Made by a program: the position numbers and the translations under genes. A DNA stretch of 64,000 nt from Bacillota bacterium (GTDB lineage: Bacteria > Bacillota > Clostridia > Lachnospirales > Lachnospiraceae), in the NCBI GenBank assembly GCA_023392615.1, contig JAEVYT010000030.1, positions 186,001 through 250,000 of the forward strand. Direction: 5' to 3'. Positions within the stretch are counted from its first letter, which is position 1. Each line of letters starts with the position of its first letter. Of the stretch, positions 15,899 through 25,302 are shown piece by piece. The notes beneath the pieces were generated by a model. That model was not told the origin of the DNA, searched no databases, and was given only the letters and a program-made list of their open reading frames with translations.

Positions 15899-16504
15899 AT
15901 GATAAAAACAGTAATACTTGATATTGGAAATGTACTTGCTTGCTTTGGTTGGAAGGATTATTTAACTGAATGTGGTTATGATAAGGAATTATTTGATCGC
16001 ATTAGTGCATCGACAGTATACAGTGACGCCTGGAAGGAATGGGACAGGGGGAGTATATCGAGGGATGAGATGGCTAATATCTGCAGCCAATATGACAATA
16101 GTATAGAGCAAGAGATAAGGAAATTCTTTGAACATATTTATAATACCGTACGTGAGTATGAATACTCAGAGGCTTTTGTAAAGCAACTAAAGGATAATGG
16201 TTATCAGGTGTATCTTCTCTCAAATTTTAACGGAGGTCATTACGAATATTGCAAGGAAAATCTTCGGTTTTTAAAATATGTAGATGGAGGCGTGATATCT
16301 TATGAAGTTAATCATGTAAAACCGGAACCGCAGATATATCAGATTTTACTCGATAAATATAATATAAATCCATCATGTGCAGTATTTCTTGATGATATGG
16401 AGGAGAATCTGGAAGCTGCAAAATCATTTGGTTTACATACAGTATTAGTGAAAAGCCATGTACAAGCACTAGATCATTTAAGAAGTTTTGGAGTTGCTAT
16501 ATAA
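15899..16504 (+). CDS. HAD-superfamily hydrolase, YihX-like sugar-phosphatase type
   Basis: A 201-residue HAD-IA protein. The nucleophile motif is VILDIGNVL (Asp at residue ~8), in the DxGNV form of the YihX/alpha-D-glucose-1-phosphatase group instead of DxDGT. Motif II is LLSNFN, motif III is in HVKPEPQIY, and the acidic motif IV is VFLDDMEENLEAA. The frame stays open upstream to 15833, but GGGAGAC precedes the ATG at 15899, and the protein starts there with the usual MIKTVILDIG. It probably dephosphorylates a sugar phosphate or other small phosphomonoester; the exact substrate is unknown. The next gene follows 33 bases later. Confidence 0.87.
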   Translation: MIKTVILDIGNVLACFGWKDYLTECGYDKELFDRISASTVYSDAWKEWDRGSISRDEMANICSQYDNSIEQEIRKFFEHIYNTVREYEYSEAFVKQLKDNGYQVYLLSNFNGGHYEYCKENLRFLKYVDGGVISYEVNHVKPEPQIYQILLDKYNINPSCAVFLDDMEENLEAAKSFGLHTVLVKSHVQALDHLRSFGVAI

Positions 16505-16537
16505 GAAAAAAATGAAAATATAAAAGGGAGGATAGAG

Positions 16538-17221
16538 ATGAAGCGGGCAAAGAAATTAATAGTTAGGTTTGCTATTTTGCTTATTAGTATGGGATTTGTA
16601 GGAATTATCGCATTATTTTGTATAAACTTATATATAACCTCTTCAGTTAAAGGCAGAGTAGTTACTGTCAATGAATCAGTAAAAATAAAGAACTTAGATT
16701 GTATTATTATCCTTGGAGCGGGAGTATGGAAGAATAATACCCCTAGTCCAATGCTCAAGGATCGTTTGGATCAAGGGATTGAATTATATAAGGCAGGAGT
16801 TTCCAATCGTTTGTTAATGAGCGGGGATCACGGTCGCACTAATTACGATGAAGTTAATGTCATGAAACAGTATGCGATTGATGCTGGAGTCCCGTCCGAA
16901 GATATATTCATGGATCATGCAGGCTTTTCAACCTATGAGAGTATGTACAGAGCGAGAGATATCTTTCAGGTGAAAAAAATGTTGGTGATTACTCAAAAAT
17001 ATCATATGTATCGCTCTTTATACGATGGAAAAGGACTAGGACTAGATGTGTACGGTATAACTTCTGATCCAAGGCAATATCGTGGACAAAATTACAGAGA
17101 GGCAAGAGAAATTTTGGCACGTTGTAAGGATTTTTTCTATATTATTGTAAAACCAAAACCAACCTATTTAGGAGATGTAATTCCTGTAAGTGGTAACGGT
17201 AATTCGACGAACGATAAATAA
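16538..17221 (+). CDS. SanA/YdcF-type DUF218 membrane-anchored protein
   Basis: A 227-residue protein with one N-terminal membrane segment (IVRFAILLISMGFVGIIALFCINLYI) followed by a DUF218 domain. Recognisable are CIIILGAGVWKNNTPSPMLKDRL, RLLMSGDHGRTNYDEVNVMKQYA, HAGFSTYESMYRARDIF and VITQKYHMYRSLY. This matches the SanA/ElyC/YdcF group, whose members influence envelope integrity and vancomycin sensitivity, with unknown chemistry. It follows the HAD gene by 33 bases behind GGGAGG and is probably co-transcribed with it. A very long hairpin terminator follows. Confidence 0.87.
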   Translation: MKRAKKLIVRFAILLISMGFVGIIALFCINLYITSSVKGRVVTVNESVKIKNLDCIIILGAGVWKNNTPSPMLKDRLDQGIELYKAGVSNRLLMSGDHGRTNYDEVNVMKQYAIDAGVPSEDIFMDHAGFSTYESMYRARDIFQVKKMLVITQKYHMYRSLYDGKGLGLDVYGITSDPRQYRGQNYREAREILARCKDFFYIIVKPKPTYLGDVIPVSGNGNSTNDK

Positions 17222-17282
17222 TTCCCGTGAGAACTTACCACTGTTTCCCTACCCTACACAAGGTGATGAGCAGTATTTAGTG

Positions 17283-17343
17283 AAACATACAAAAAACCGT
17301 ACAAATACACAAAGCGTGTGTTTGTACGGTTTTTTGTATGTTT
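17283..17343. terminator. Very long perfect hairpin terminator
   Basis: A 23-bp perfect inverted repeat (17283-17305 with 17321-17343) has a small inner ACAC/GTGT pair and A/T runs on both sides, so it can terminate in either direction. It separates the SanA-like gene from the activase gene. Its right arm also contains the -35 box of the next promoter. Confidence 0.88.
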
Positions 17344-17350
17344 TTATAAT
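17322..17350 (+). promoter_or_regulatory. Promoter embedded in the terminator, for the activase gene
   Basis: TTGTAC (17322-17327), 17 bases, TATAAT (17345-17350). The -35 box lies inside the right arm of the hairpin at 17283-17343. The activase ATG is about 50 bases downstream of the expected start. Confidence 0.55.
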
Positions 17351-17406
17351 ATCGGTGAATAATACAAAGAAACAACATTATGAATTGATAAAATGGGAGT
17401 TAAGAC

Positions 17407-20400
17407 ATGAACAAATACAGACTAGGCATAGACATAGGTTCCACTACTGTGAAAGTAGTGGCTCTCGATGATAAAGATCAATTGATTTACCAGGAATATA
17501 GACGTCATTTATCAGATATAAGAAATACGATATTAAGTGTGCTAAAAGAATGCCATAAGGGTTTGGGTGAATCCATGGTGAAGGTGAATATCACTGGCTC
17601 TGGTGGATTATCTCTTTCTGAATGGCTTGGAATCGATTTTGTTCAGGAGGTGATTGCCTGCTCCAATGCGGTTGAAAAATTCATACCTCAAACTGATGTA
17701 GTAATTGAACTAGGTGGGGAAGATGCTAAGATTACTTATTATGGAACAGGCATGGAGCAAAGGATGAACGGTAGCTGTGCTGGAGGGACTGGTGCATTTA
17801 TTGATCAAATGGCGGTGCTTTTGGACACGGATGCATCAGGGTTGAATGACCTAGCGAAGGGACACACAATGATATATCCGATTGCTTCTAGATGTGGGGT
17901 GTTTGCAAAAACAGATATTCAGCCACTTATTAATGATGGGGCTAGGAGGGAGGATATTGCAGCTTCCATATTTCAGGCAGTTGTTAACCAAACAATCGGA
18001 GGATTATCTTGTGGAAAGCCGATTCGAGGGAAAGTGGCATTTTTGGGAGGACCGTTATTTTTCCTCTCAGAGCTAAGAGAACGATTTAGTGAAAGCTTAG
18101 GATTAAAGGTTGGGGACGGAATATGCCCACAGAATTCTCAGCTCTATGCTGCAATTGGTGCAGCGCTTAACATTATCAATGAGAATACATTGAGTATGAA
18201 TGATCTTGTAAAGAAGTTTGAACAAATTAAAGACCGCGCAGATGATGAGGTTAAAATACTTTCTCCATTATTTAATAAGAAAGATGAATATAAGGATTTC
18301 TTGGAACGCCATGATAGAGCAAAAGTAAACAGAGGTGATTTAAAACATTATCAGGGCAAGGTTTATCTTGGGATTGACGCAGGATCTACAACTACGAAGG
18401 TTGCATTAATTGGTCAAGAAGGAGAACTTCTCTACTCCCATTATAGCAATAATGAGGGGAATCCGCTGTCAAAGCTTATTATGATTATGAAGGAATTGTA
18501 TCAACAGTTACCGGAGAAAGTAAAGTTAAGTAAATGTACGGTAACCGGTTATGGAGAAGCATTAATTAAATCAGCGCTGCACGCAGACATTGGTGAGATT
18601 GAGACGATTGCTCATTATAAAGCGGCGGAGCATTTTCTGCCAGGAGTCGACTTCATCCTTGATATTGGTGGGCAGGATATGAAATGCCTACGCATCAAAA
18701 ATGGTGCGATAGACAGCATACTATTAAATGAAGCTTGTTCCTCCGGTTGTGGCTCCTTTCTTGAGGGCTTTTCCACTTCGTTAAAGATTGGTGTGGAGGA
18801 ATTTGCAGAAGAAGCGTTATTCGCAAAATCTCCTGTTGACCTTGGTACAAAGTGCACTGTTTTTATGAATTCCAGAGTAAAACAAGCACAAAAGGAAGGT
18901 GCGACGATACCGGATTTGTCTGCTGGCTTATCGTATTCAGTTATAAAAAATGCCTTATACAAGGTAATAAAAGTAAGAGATGAAAAAGATCTTGGGACTA
19001 AAATTATTGTACAGGGGGGTACCTTTCATAATAATGCGGTGCTTCGCTGCTTTGAAAAGATAACCGGGAAGGAAGTGGTAAGACCGGATATATCAGGATT
19101 AATGGGGGCTTATGGTGCTGCGTTGATTTCAAGGGAGCGTTATAGAGAAGGAGAGATGAGTTCGCTTTTAAAAGCGTCGGAGTTAAATGATTTTACAATG
19201 AAGGTTTCTTCAGCAAGATGTGGAAAATGTACAAATCAATGCTTGCTCACGATTAACACCTTTTCAACAGGTGAGAAATTTATTGCCGGTAATCGATGTG
19301 AGAAAGGAACAGGAATCATTCAGTATATGAATGATCGATTGCCGAATCTTTATCAATATAAGTATCGTAGAACCTTTGGGTATACCCCTCTTAGTGAAAA
19401 GGAAGCAATTAGAGGAACCATAGGAATACCGAGAGTATTAAATATGTATGAAAATTATCCCTTCTGGTTCGCCTTTTTTAATACACTTGGTTTTCGCGTT
19501 ATCCTATCCTCTCCCTCATCTAAGAAATTATATGAAAAAGGATTGGAAACCATCCCATCAGAATCAGCCTGCTATCCAGCTAAACTTACGCACGGACATA
19601 TCATGGATCTGATAGATCAAGGTATTACTACAATATTTTATCCGTCCATCGTATATGAGAAAAAGGAATACCAGGATGTGAATAATCATTATAATTGTCC
19701 GATTGTTATCTCATATCCGGAGGTGATACGCAATAACATGGATGAAATAAAGAATAAAAATGTGCGGATTTTATCCCCGTTTTTATCTTTAGAAAATAAA
19801 AAGGTTTTAGTAAAAAGGTTAACAGAAGAATTGGCGGATTACGAAATCAGTGAAGATGAAATTAGACTTGCAGTAGCTATGGCATGCAGAGAGAGAGACT
19901 ATTATAAAGGTGATATTAGAAGGAAGGGGGAAGCTGTTTTAGAACAGCTTCGTAAAGAAGAACGGCATGGAATTGTGTTATGTGGCAAACCCTATCATGT
20001 AGATCCGGAGATTAATCACGGTATCGCTGAAATGATCTCATCCTATGGCATGGCGGTATTGACAGAGGATAGTATCTCGCACCTGCTACCACTTAAGGAT
20101 AAATTAAGAGTTGTAGACCAATGGGTATATAATTCAAGACTATACCGAGCAGCTACTTTGGTTGCAAAGGAACCATATTTGGATATGGTTCAGCTCAATT
20201 CATTTGGATGTGGTTTGGATGCAGTAACCTCAGATCAAATAGCTGAAATACTATCAAAGGGAAATAAAATCTATACGATGATAAAAATAGATGAAGGAAA
20301 TAATCTTGGTGCAGCAAAAATACGAATTCGTTCCTTGAAAGCAGCAGTGGAAGAACGGTGTAATAACATGGAACACGAGATGGCTGAGGAAATCACGATC

Positions 20401-21633
20401 CTTCCCCCTACATTTACAAGAAAGATGAGAAAACTGCACACGATACTTGCACCACAAATGGCTCCAATGCATTTTGAATTAGTTCAGGAGGCTGCCAGAG
20501 CTTGTGGTTATCGGATGGTTGTATTACCGGCAGATGACAAAAGTGCAATCGACGAAGGGCTCAAATATGTGAACAATGATGCTTGCTATCCGGCGATTAT
20601 TATGATAGGGCAAATTGTACAGGCTCTAAAATCAGGAAACTATGATGTAGATCAAACTTCGGTAATCATTACACAAAGTGGAGGCGGATGTAGAGCAACC
20701 AACTATATTGCATTTTTAAAGTTAGGCTTACAACAGGCAGGTTTTGGCCAAGTACCGGTTATCTCCCTAAATACCATTGGGCTGGACAAGCAACCGGGGT
20801 TTAAGATGTCACTGAGTATGATTAATCGATGCATTATGGCTCTAATTTATGGGGATTTATTTATGAGGGTTCTCTTTCGAACCAGACCTTATGAACGCTT
20901 TCCTGGTTCCGCTCAGTTACTTTATGAAAAATGGAATGAGGTTGCAAAAGATAATATCAAATCAGCGAATCGAAGAACATTTCGTAAGAACATCAGCGAG
21001 ATAGTACGTGATTTTGATCATCTAGAGCTTATGGAAATCAAAAAGCCAAGAGTGGGAGTGGTAGGAGAGATTTTAGTAAAATATCATCCTACCGCCAATA
21101 ATGATATCGTTACGATATTAGAACAAGGAGGAGCTGAGGCAGTTGTACCCGATCTTATGGATTATTTCTTATATTCTACTTTTAATTCGGGATTCCGATC
21201 TCGATATCTGGCCGGGAAGAAACTAGACAAACAGTTAAGTGACATTGCGATGAACTATATCATGAGCTTTCGTAATATCATGAAGCAGGAGCTGGAAAAG
21301 AGTAAACGTTTTACTTCACCAACACCAATACAGGAGTTGGCGAAGATGGCTTCTTCTGTGCTGTCACTGGGGAATCAGACTGGAGAGGGATGGCTTGTAA
21401 CAGCAGAGATGTTAGAGTTTATTGAGCAGGGAACCAGTAATATCATATGTGTTCAGCCGCTTGCCTGCTTACCCAATCATGTTACCGGTAAGGGAATGTT
21501 CAAACCGCTAAAGGATCGTTATCCAAAAGTAAATATTATGGGTATAGATTATGATCCTGGCATATCCAATGTAAACCAGCTAAACCGTATTAAGCTTTTA
21601 TTATCCATAGCAAAGAAGAATAATAAGGATTAA
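17407..21633 (+). CDS. Giant 2-hydroxyacyl-CoA dehydratase activase-related ATPase (fusion)
   Basis: A 1408-residue protein carrying two BadF/BcrA/HgdC-type ASKHA ATPase domains in tandem. The first is at about residues 1-265, with LGIDIGSTTVKVVAL, ELGGEDAKI, NGSCAGGTGAFIDQMA and SRCGVFAK. The second is at about 318-580, with LGIDAGSTTTKVALIG, DIGGQDMKC, NEACSSGCGSFLEGF and NSRVKQAQKEGA. A DUF2229 region and a long C-terminal part resembling the dehydratase-like CoA-enzyme domain follow. Cysteines in the SCAGGTG and RCGVF motifs match the positions that bind the bridging [4Fe-4S] cluster of HgdC. Proteins of this length are common in clostridia but their partner is often unknown. They are thought to reduce or activate a CoA-dehydratase-like enzyme with ATP-driven electron transfer. 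No hgdAB-like partner or electron-transfer genes lie nearby. Confidence 0.9.
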   Translation: MNKYRLGIDIGSTTVKVVALDDKDQLIYQEYRRHLSDIRNTILSVLKECHKGLGESMVKVNITGSGGLSLSEWLGIDFVQEVIACSNAVEKFIPQTDVVIELGGEDAKITYYGTGMEQRMNGSCAGGTGAFIDQMAVLLDTDASGLNDLAKGHTMIYPIASRCGVFAKTDIQPLINDGARREDIAASIFQAVVNQTIGGLSCGKPIRGKVAFLGGPLFFLSELRERFSESLGLKVGDGICPQNSQLYAAIGAALNIINENTLSMNDLVKKFEQIKDRADDEVKILSPLFNKKDEYKDFLERHDRAKVNRGDLKHYQGKVYLGIDAGSTTTKVALIGQEGELLYSHYSNNEGNPLSKLIMIMKELYQQLPEKVKLSKCTVTGYGEALIKSALHADIGEIETIAHYKAAEHFLPGVDFILDIGGQDMKCLRIKNGAIDSILLNEACSSGCGSFLEGFSTSLKIGVEEFAEEALFAKSPVDLGTKCTVFMNSRVKQAQKEGATIPDLSAGLSYSVIKNALYKVIKVRDEKDLGTKIIVQGGTFHNNAVLRCFEKITGKEVVRPDISGLMGAYGAALISRERYREGEMSSLLKASELNDFTMKVSSARCGKCTNQCLLTINTFSTGEKFIAGNRCEKGTGIIQYMNDRLPNLYQYKYRRTFGYTPLSEKEAIRGTIGIPRVLNMYENYPFWFAFFNTLGFRVILSSPSSKKLYEKGLETIPSESACYPAKLTHGHIMDLIDQGITTIFYPSIVYEKKEYQDVNNHYNCPIVISYPEVIRNNMDEIKNKNVRILSPFLSLENKKVLVKRLTEELADYEISEDEIRLAVAMACRERDYYKGDIRRKGEAVLEQLRKEERHGIVLCGKPYHVDPEINHGIAEMISSYGMAVLTEDSISHLLPLKDKLRVVDQWVYNSRLYRAATLVAKEPYLDMVQLNSFGCGLDAVTSDQIAEILSKGNKIYTMIKIDEGNNLGAAKIRIRSLKAAVEERCNNMEHEMAEEITILPPTFTRKMRKLHTILAPQMAPMHFELVQEAARACGYRMVVLPADDKSAIDEGLKYVNNDACYPAIIMIGQIVQALKSGNYDVDQTSVIITQSGGGCRATNYIAFLKLGLQQAGFGQVPVISLNTIGLDKQPGFKMSLSMINRCIMALIYGDLFMRVLFRTRPYERFPGSAQLLYEKWNEVAKDNIKSANRRTFRKNISEIVRDFDHLELMEIKKPRVGVVGEILVKYHPTANNDIVTILEQGGAEAVVPDLMDYFLYSTFNSGFRSRYLAGKKLDKQLSDIAMNYIMSFRNIMKQELEKSKRFTSPTPIQELAKMASSVLSLGNQTGEGWLVTAEMLEFIEQGTSNIICVQPLACLPNHVTGKGMFKPLKDRYPKVNIMGIDYDPGISNVNQLNRIKLLLSIAKKNNKD

Positions 21634-21857
21634 TATTTAGGTTATGATAAATAATAATATTGGTTTATGATTAGATAAAAGAACGGATGCAATTTTCTCT
21701 TTTTTATACTCAAAATAGTGAAAGATTATGAATTAATGTATGTTTAATGTCAAAAGTATGAAAGTGTTTTATTTAATATAATTGTTTGTTGGAGACTAAA
21801 TACCTAAGTAATTGTATAATAAATAATTAAGCCTTCTCAAAATTTTAAAATGATTTC

Positions 21858-21887
21858 TTGACAATTAGCCTGACCATAATATATACT
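21858..21887 (+). promoter_or_regulatory. Promoter for the tyrS T-box transcript
   Basis: TTGACA (21858-21863), 18-base spacer, TATACT (21882-21887). Transcription begins near 21895, immediately before the T-box stem I. The sequence from the activase stop (21634) to here is AT-rich; no gene or terminator was assigned in it. Confidence 0.75.
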
Positions 21888-21899
21888 ATCTTTCAAATA

Positions 21900-22223
21900 A
21901 TCAAAAGCGTTGATAAGAACTAGTACGAATTCGAACTTTCTTACAGAAAGCTGCCGGCCGATGAGAGGAGCAAGAAGGTGAATTCCGAATACATCTTTGA
22001 GCATCACACCGAACAGGAACACTAAGTAGGCTGTTGACGGTTCCCTGCACCCGTTATCGTGCTAGAGTATAACTAAGCTATATTTATAGATATCCTATTA
22101 TCGGATTCTCAACGAAGTTTAGCGTACTCAAAGAGGTTGGCTATGAGAGTAGTCGATAAATATGAGGTGGTACCGCGAGATGATATCCCGCCCTCTAATT
22201 CATTAGAGGCGCGGGATTTTTTT
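21900..22223 (+). promoter_or_regulatory. T-box leader, tyrosine-specific
   Basis: A T-box riboswitch controlling tyrS. The T-box sequence AGGTGGTACCGCG is at 22165-22177 and is followed by the terminator hairpin (ATCCCG...CGGGAT, 22185-22218) with seven T. In stem I the specifier loop has GAATAC at 21987-21992, placing codon TAC (Tyr) at 21990-21992, at the same position relative to the following TTTGAGC as the CTC codon in the leucyl T-box at 46.6 kb. Uncharged tRNA-Tyr would stabilise the antiterminator and allow tyrS transcription. The 190 bases between terminator and tyrS hold no other recognisable feature. Confidence 0.9.
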
Positions 22224-22416
22224 GTTTTTAGATACTATTTCTGCAAAGGAATTAAGCTAATGTATCTTATAATATAAAAAGTCATTCCGTGAAGAATGCA
22301 CACTCGACACGTAATATATACATGCGTATTGAATTTATCTGCTTATGGCAGAAAGGGCTCGATGCTAGTATATATCAAATTACATTCATTATAATAATTA
22401 GAAAGGTTGAACGAGA

Positions 22417-23634
22417 ATGAAGTATTCAGTAGAAGAACAATTAAGAATTATCACAAAAGGAGCAGCGCAGATAATATCGACAGAGGAATTAAAAGAGAAA
22501 CTAATTAGGTCAGAGAGGGAGAAGAGGCCGTTAACGGTGAAATTGGGACTGGATCCTACGGCACCGGATATTCATCTTGGTCATACAGTAGTTTTACGCA
22601 AAATCAAACAAATACAGGATATGGGGCATCACGCAGTTATCATCATAGGTGATTTCACCGGGAAGATCGGTGATCCGACTGGTAAATCTAAAACACGCGT
22701 TCCTCTGTCTAGGCAACAGGTGATTGAGAATGCGAAAACGTATACAGATCAGATATTCAAAATTATTAATCCGGATAAAACTACTGTTCGTTTTAACAGT
22801 GAATGGCTGTCGCAACTTAATTTCGAAGACGTAATTCGGTTATCTTCAACGACTACAGTAGCCAGGCTATTAGAGAGAGATGATTTTCAAAGTCGATTCA
22901 GACGAAGCGAAGCGATCGGGTTACATGAGTTTTTCTATCCATTGATGCAAGGATATGATTCAGTAGAAATAAAAGCGGATATAGAATTAGGCGGAACAGA
23001 TCAGACATTTAATATACTTATGGGACGTACACTTCAGGGTGTATATGGGCAGGAAAGACAAATTGCTTTGTTTATGCCAATTTTGGAAGGGCTAGACGGA
23101 GTGGAGAAGATGAGCAAAAGCCTTGGTAATTATATAGGGATTTATGAACCGGCGGAGATAATGTTTAAAAAAGTAATGGAGATACCGGATCATTTAATTA
23201 TCAGATACTTTGAACTGGTTACGGATGAATATCCAGCTCAAATTGATGAAAGGAAGGAACAGCTAGATAATGGTAAAAATCCAAGAGATATAAAATTAGA
23301 GTTAGCAAAGACAATTACAGGATTATATCATTCTAATGATGAGGTAATTAAAGCATGGGAATACTTCCATACCGTATTTCAAAATCATAATATCCCGGAG
23401 AATATGCCAGAGATTATAGTAAAAGCTTCCAGTTTGACAATATATGATGTGGTGTCAAAATTAGTCGAGCATAATATAATTGCATCCTCAAGTGAGTTTC
23501 GTAGATTAGTGAATCAGGGAGGTGTTCAATTAAATCAGGAAAAAGTTCTATCCTTAGAAAGTCCATTGCAGGGGGAGGATAATGTATTAAAGATAGGAAA
23601 GAAAAAATTTGTACGTATTGTAAGAGAGATATAG
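22417..23634 (+). CDS. tyrS: Tyrosyl-tRNA synthetase, TyrZ/TyrS2 type
   Basis: A 405-residue class I aminoacyl-tRNA synthetase. The HIGH-type motif is HLGH in PTAPDIHLGHTVVL, and the second signature is intact as KMSKS in VEKMSKSLGNY. Having KMSKS, as opposed to KFGKS, places it in the TyrZ/TyrS2 subfamily. The C-terminal S4 RNA-binding domain is visible in VVSKLVEHNIIASSSEFRRLVNQGGVQLN. It attaches tyrosine to tRNA-Tyr. Expression is controlled by the T-box leader immediately upstream, which fits the Tyr specifier codon. Confidence 0.96.
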   Translation: MKYSVEEQLRIITKGAAQIISTEELKEKLIRSEREKRPLTVKLGLDPTAPDIHLGHTVVLRKIKQIQDMGHHAVIIIGDFTGKIGDPTGKSKTRVPLSRQQVIENAKTYTDQIFKIINPDKTTVRFNSEWLSQLNFEDVIRLSSTTTVARLLERDDFQSRFRRSEAIGLHEFFYPLMQGYDSVEIKADIELGGTDQTFNILMGRTLQGVYGQERQIALFMPILEGLDGVEKMSKSLGNYIGIYEPAEIMFKKVMEIPDHLIIRYFELVTDEYPAQIDERKEQLDNGKNPRDIKLELAKTITGLYHSNDEVIKAWEYFHTVFQNHNIPENMPEIIVKASSLTIYDVVSKLVEHNIIASSSEFRRLVNQGGVQLNQEKVLSLESPLQGEDNVLKIGKKKFVRIVREI

Positions 23635-23662
23635 GTAGAGAGTTTGCTAATTCGCAAAAGAT

Positions 23663-23698
23663 AAAGCCCAATGGCCGTGTTCCATGGCCATGGGCTTT
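23663..23698. terminator. Terminator between tyrS and the convergent CBS-domain gene
   Basis: AAAGCCCA (23663-23670) pairs with TGGGCTTT (23691-23698), and TGGCC pairs with GGCCA inside, with one bulged base. It lies between two converging stops. The T run is weak on both sides. Confidence 0.65.
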
Positions 23699-23715
23699 GC
23701 ACAAACAAATTTTAC

Positions 23716-24993
23716 TTAATCGGATTCGGTTTCTTCTTGTGTAGGTTTTAATAAAATATGAACCTTATCCACACGATTTTTGTCTACGGAAGCAACAGTA
23801 AAGACGACATTATTATCTTCAACAGTCTCACCCTCTTCCGGAAGATGATCTAGTAAGAATATGATATGACCTGCAATGGAATCATAATCATCAGATTCCA
23901 AATCGAGTCCGAGTGCTTCGTTAATCTCAAATAGTTTGGTAAAACCATCAACAATATATTCGTTCTCTGATAATGCTTTAATACTATCCTCTTCGTCATC
24001 GTCGTATTCATCACGAATCTCACCAACGATTTCTTCCAGTAGATCCTCTATCGTAATCAAACCTACCGTCGCACCATATTCATCCAATACAATGGCTTGA
24101 GGGATAGAGTTTCTTCTCATCTCTATTAATAATTCGGAGGTCTTTTTGTATTCATAAGTAAAATAAGGCTCTCTTATAATATCAATTATGTTAAAATTCT
24201 CTTTCTCTCCTTGATAAAAGAAAACATCTTTGAGATTGACGGTTCCGATTATGTTATCACGGGCATCGGAATACACCGGCATTCTTGTATATTTTTCTTC
24301 ATAGAAAGCCTGAACCAATTCGTCATATGTTAATTCAACATTGGCAAACGCCATATCTGTTCTAGGGACCATAACATCTTTTGCCAAGGAATCGCCAAAA
24401 TCAACCACATTGGTTATCATTCTACGTTCTTCGCTTTCGATAACACCTTCCTCATGACTGTACTCCAGAATAGAACGAAATTCATTTTCTGTGATTGCCA
24501 TAGTTTTAGCTTTTGCATCAATACCTAATAACCGTAGGAAACCGTTACATATCTTATTCAGCACAAAAACAATTGGATTCAAAAGAACTACTATCAAATA
24601 TATGGGGCCAGCCAATGCAAGCGCTAAACGTTCCGTATAGATACTGGCTATCGTTCGGGGTATGATAGAACCAAATACTAAAAACAATAATATTAAAATC
24701 GCAACCGCCAGCCAGATAAACTGGTCTCCCCAGTAATGCTTTGCCATGATGGCAGCAAATGCAGCTGCGGATATTTTAGCCACGTTTTTACATACAGAGA
24801 TAGCACTTAGCATCTGCTGTTTATCTTCTATTAGTTTTCCGGCGGTCTTAGCACCTCTTGTATTGTCATCTGCTAGTGATCTTATCCGTAACTTATTCAC
24901 CGCATTCAATGCTGCTTCTGAAGCGGTAAAGAATGACGATAAAATCAATAATATAAACAATAAAATAGGCTGCCACAAATCACTGGGATCCAA
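23716..24993 (-). CDS. CNNM/HlyC-CorC family membrane protein (hemolysin-like, CBS domains)
   Basis: A 425-residue protein with the standard order. A DUF21/CNNM membrane domain at about residues 8-175 (LFILLILSSFFTASEAALNAVNKLRIRSLADD) is followed by a tandem CBS pair (about 205-330, with DVMVPRTDMAFANVE and AIVLDEYGATVGLITIEDLLEEIVGEI). A CorC/HlyC C-terminal domain covers about 345-420. Relatives are Mg2+/Co2+ transporters or transport regulators; the hemolysin label is historical. The promoter TTGACA-17-TAAGAT lies upstream at 25064-25092. The gene is single, flanked by tyrS in convergence and a divergent phospholipase-like gene. Confidence 0.9.
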   Translation of the reverse strand: MDPSDLWQPILLFILLILSSFFTASEAALNAVNKLRIRSLADDNTRGAKTAGKLIEDKQQMLSAISVCKNVAKISAAAFAAIMAKHYWGDQFIWLAVAILILLFLVFGSIIPRTIASIYTERLALALAGPIYLIVVLLNPIVFVLNKICNGFLRLLGIDAKAKTMAITENEFRSILEYSHEEGVIESEERRMITNVVDFGDSLAKDVMVPRTDMAFANVELTYDELVQAFYEEKYTRMPVYSDARDNIIGTVNLKDVFFYQGEKENFNIIDIIREPYFTYEYKKTSELLIEMRRNSIPQAIVLDEYGATVGLITIEDLLEEIVGEIRDEYDDDEEDSIKALSENEYIVDGFTKLFEINEALGLDLESDDYDSIAGHIIFLLDHLPEEGETVEDNNVVFTVASVDKNRVDKVHILLKPTQEETESD

Positions 24994-25063
24994 TCAATCA
25001 TCTCCTAAATCAAAATTAGTTTATTAAAATCATTATTATTTAAGGTATATTTTACAATTTACA

Positions 25064-25092
25064 ATCTTACCTTACTGATGGAGTAATGTCAA
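25064..25092 (-). promoter_or_regulatory. Promoter for the CBS-domain membrane protein
   Basis: On the minus strand: TTGACA (25092-25087), 17 bases, TAAGAT (25069-25064). The rest of the 309-base divergent intergenic region is AT-rich with no further recognised element apart from the plus-strand promoter at 25211-25239. Confidence 0.7.
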
Positions 25093-25210
25093 GATTTACA
25101 CACTTTTTTCGGTTCACTTCATAAAATATTTATACATATCTTCAATTGAATCTTTGTCACAATAAAATGAAAAATGGACATAAATGAGTTAATTGTGAAC
25201 TTAATTTCAC

Positions 25211-25239
25211 TTGTAGAATAATGAGAAATGGTGTATGAT
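25211..25239 (+). promoter_or_regulatory. Probable promoter for the phospholipase C-like gene
   Basis: TTGTAG (25211-25216), 17 bases, TATGAT (25234-25239), about 65 bases before the start codon of the downstream gene. Confidence 0.5.
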
Positions 25240-25302
25240 TCAATGCATAGCGTTTTAACGTGATTTTTATCTTAGTTAGGTACATTTCCAAGGAGGAATA
25301 TA

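Noticed and set aside
22224..22416. Possible second regulatory RNA between the Tyr T-box terminator and tyrS
   Set aside because: Only weak short complementarities were seen and no known motif; ordinary leader sequence is the simpler reading.
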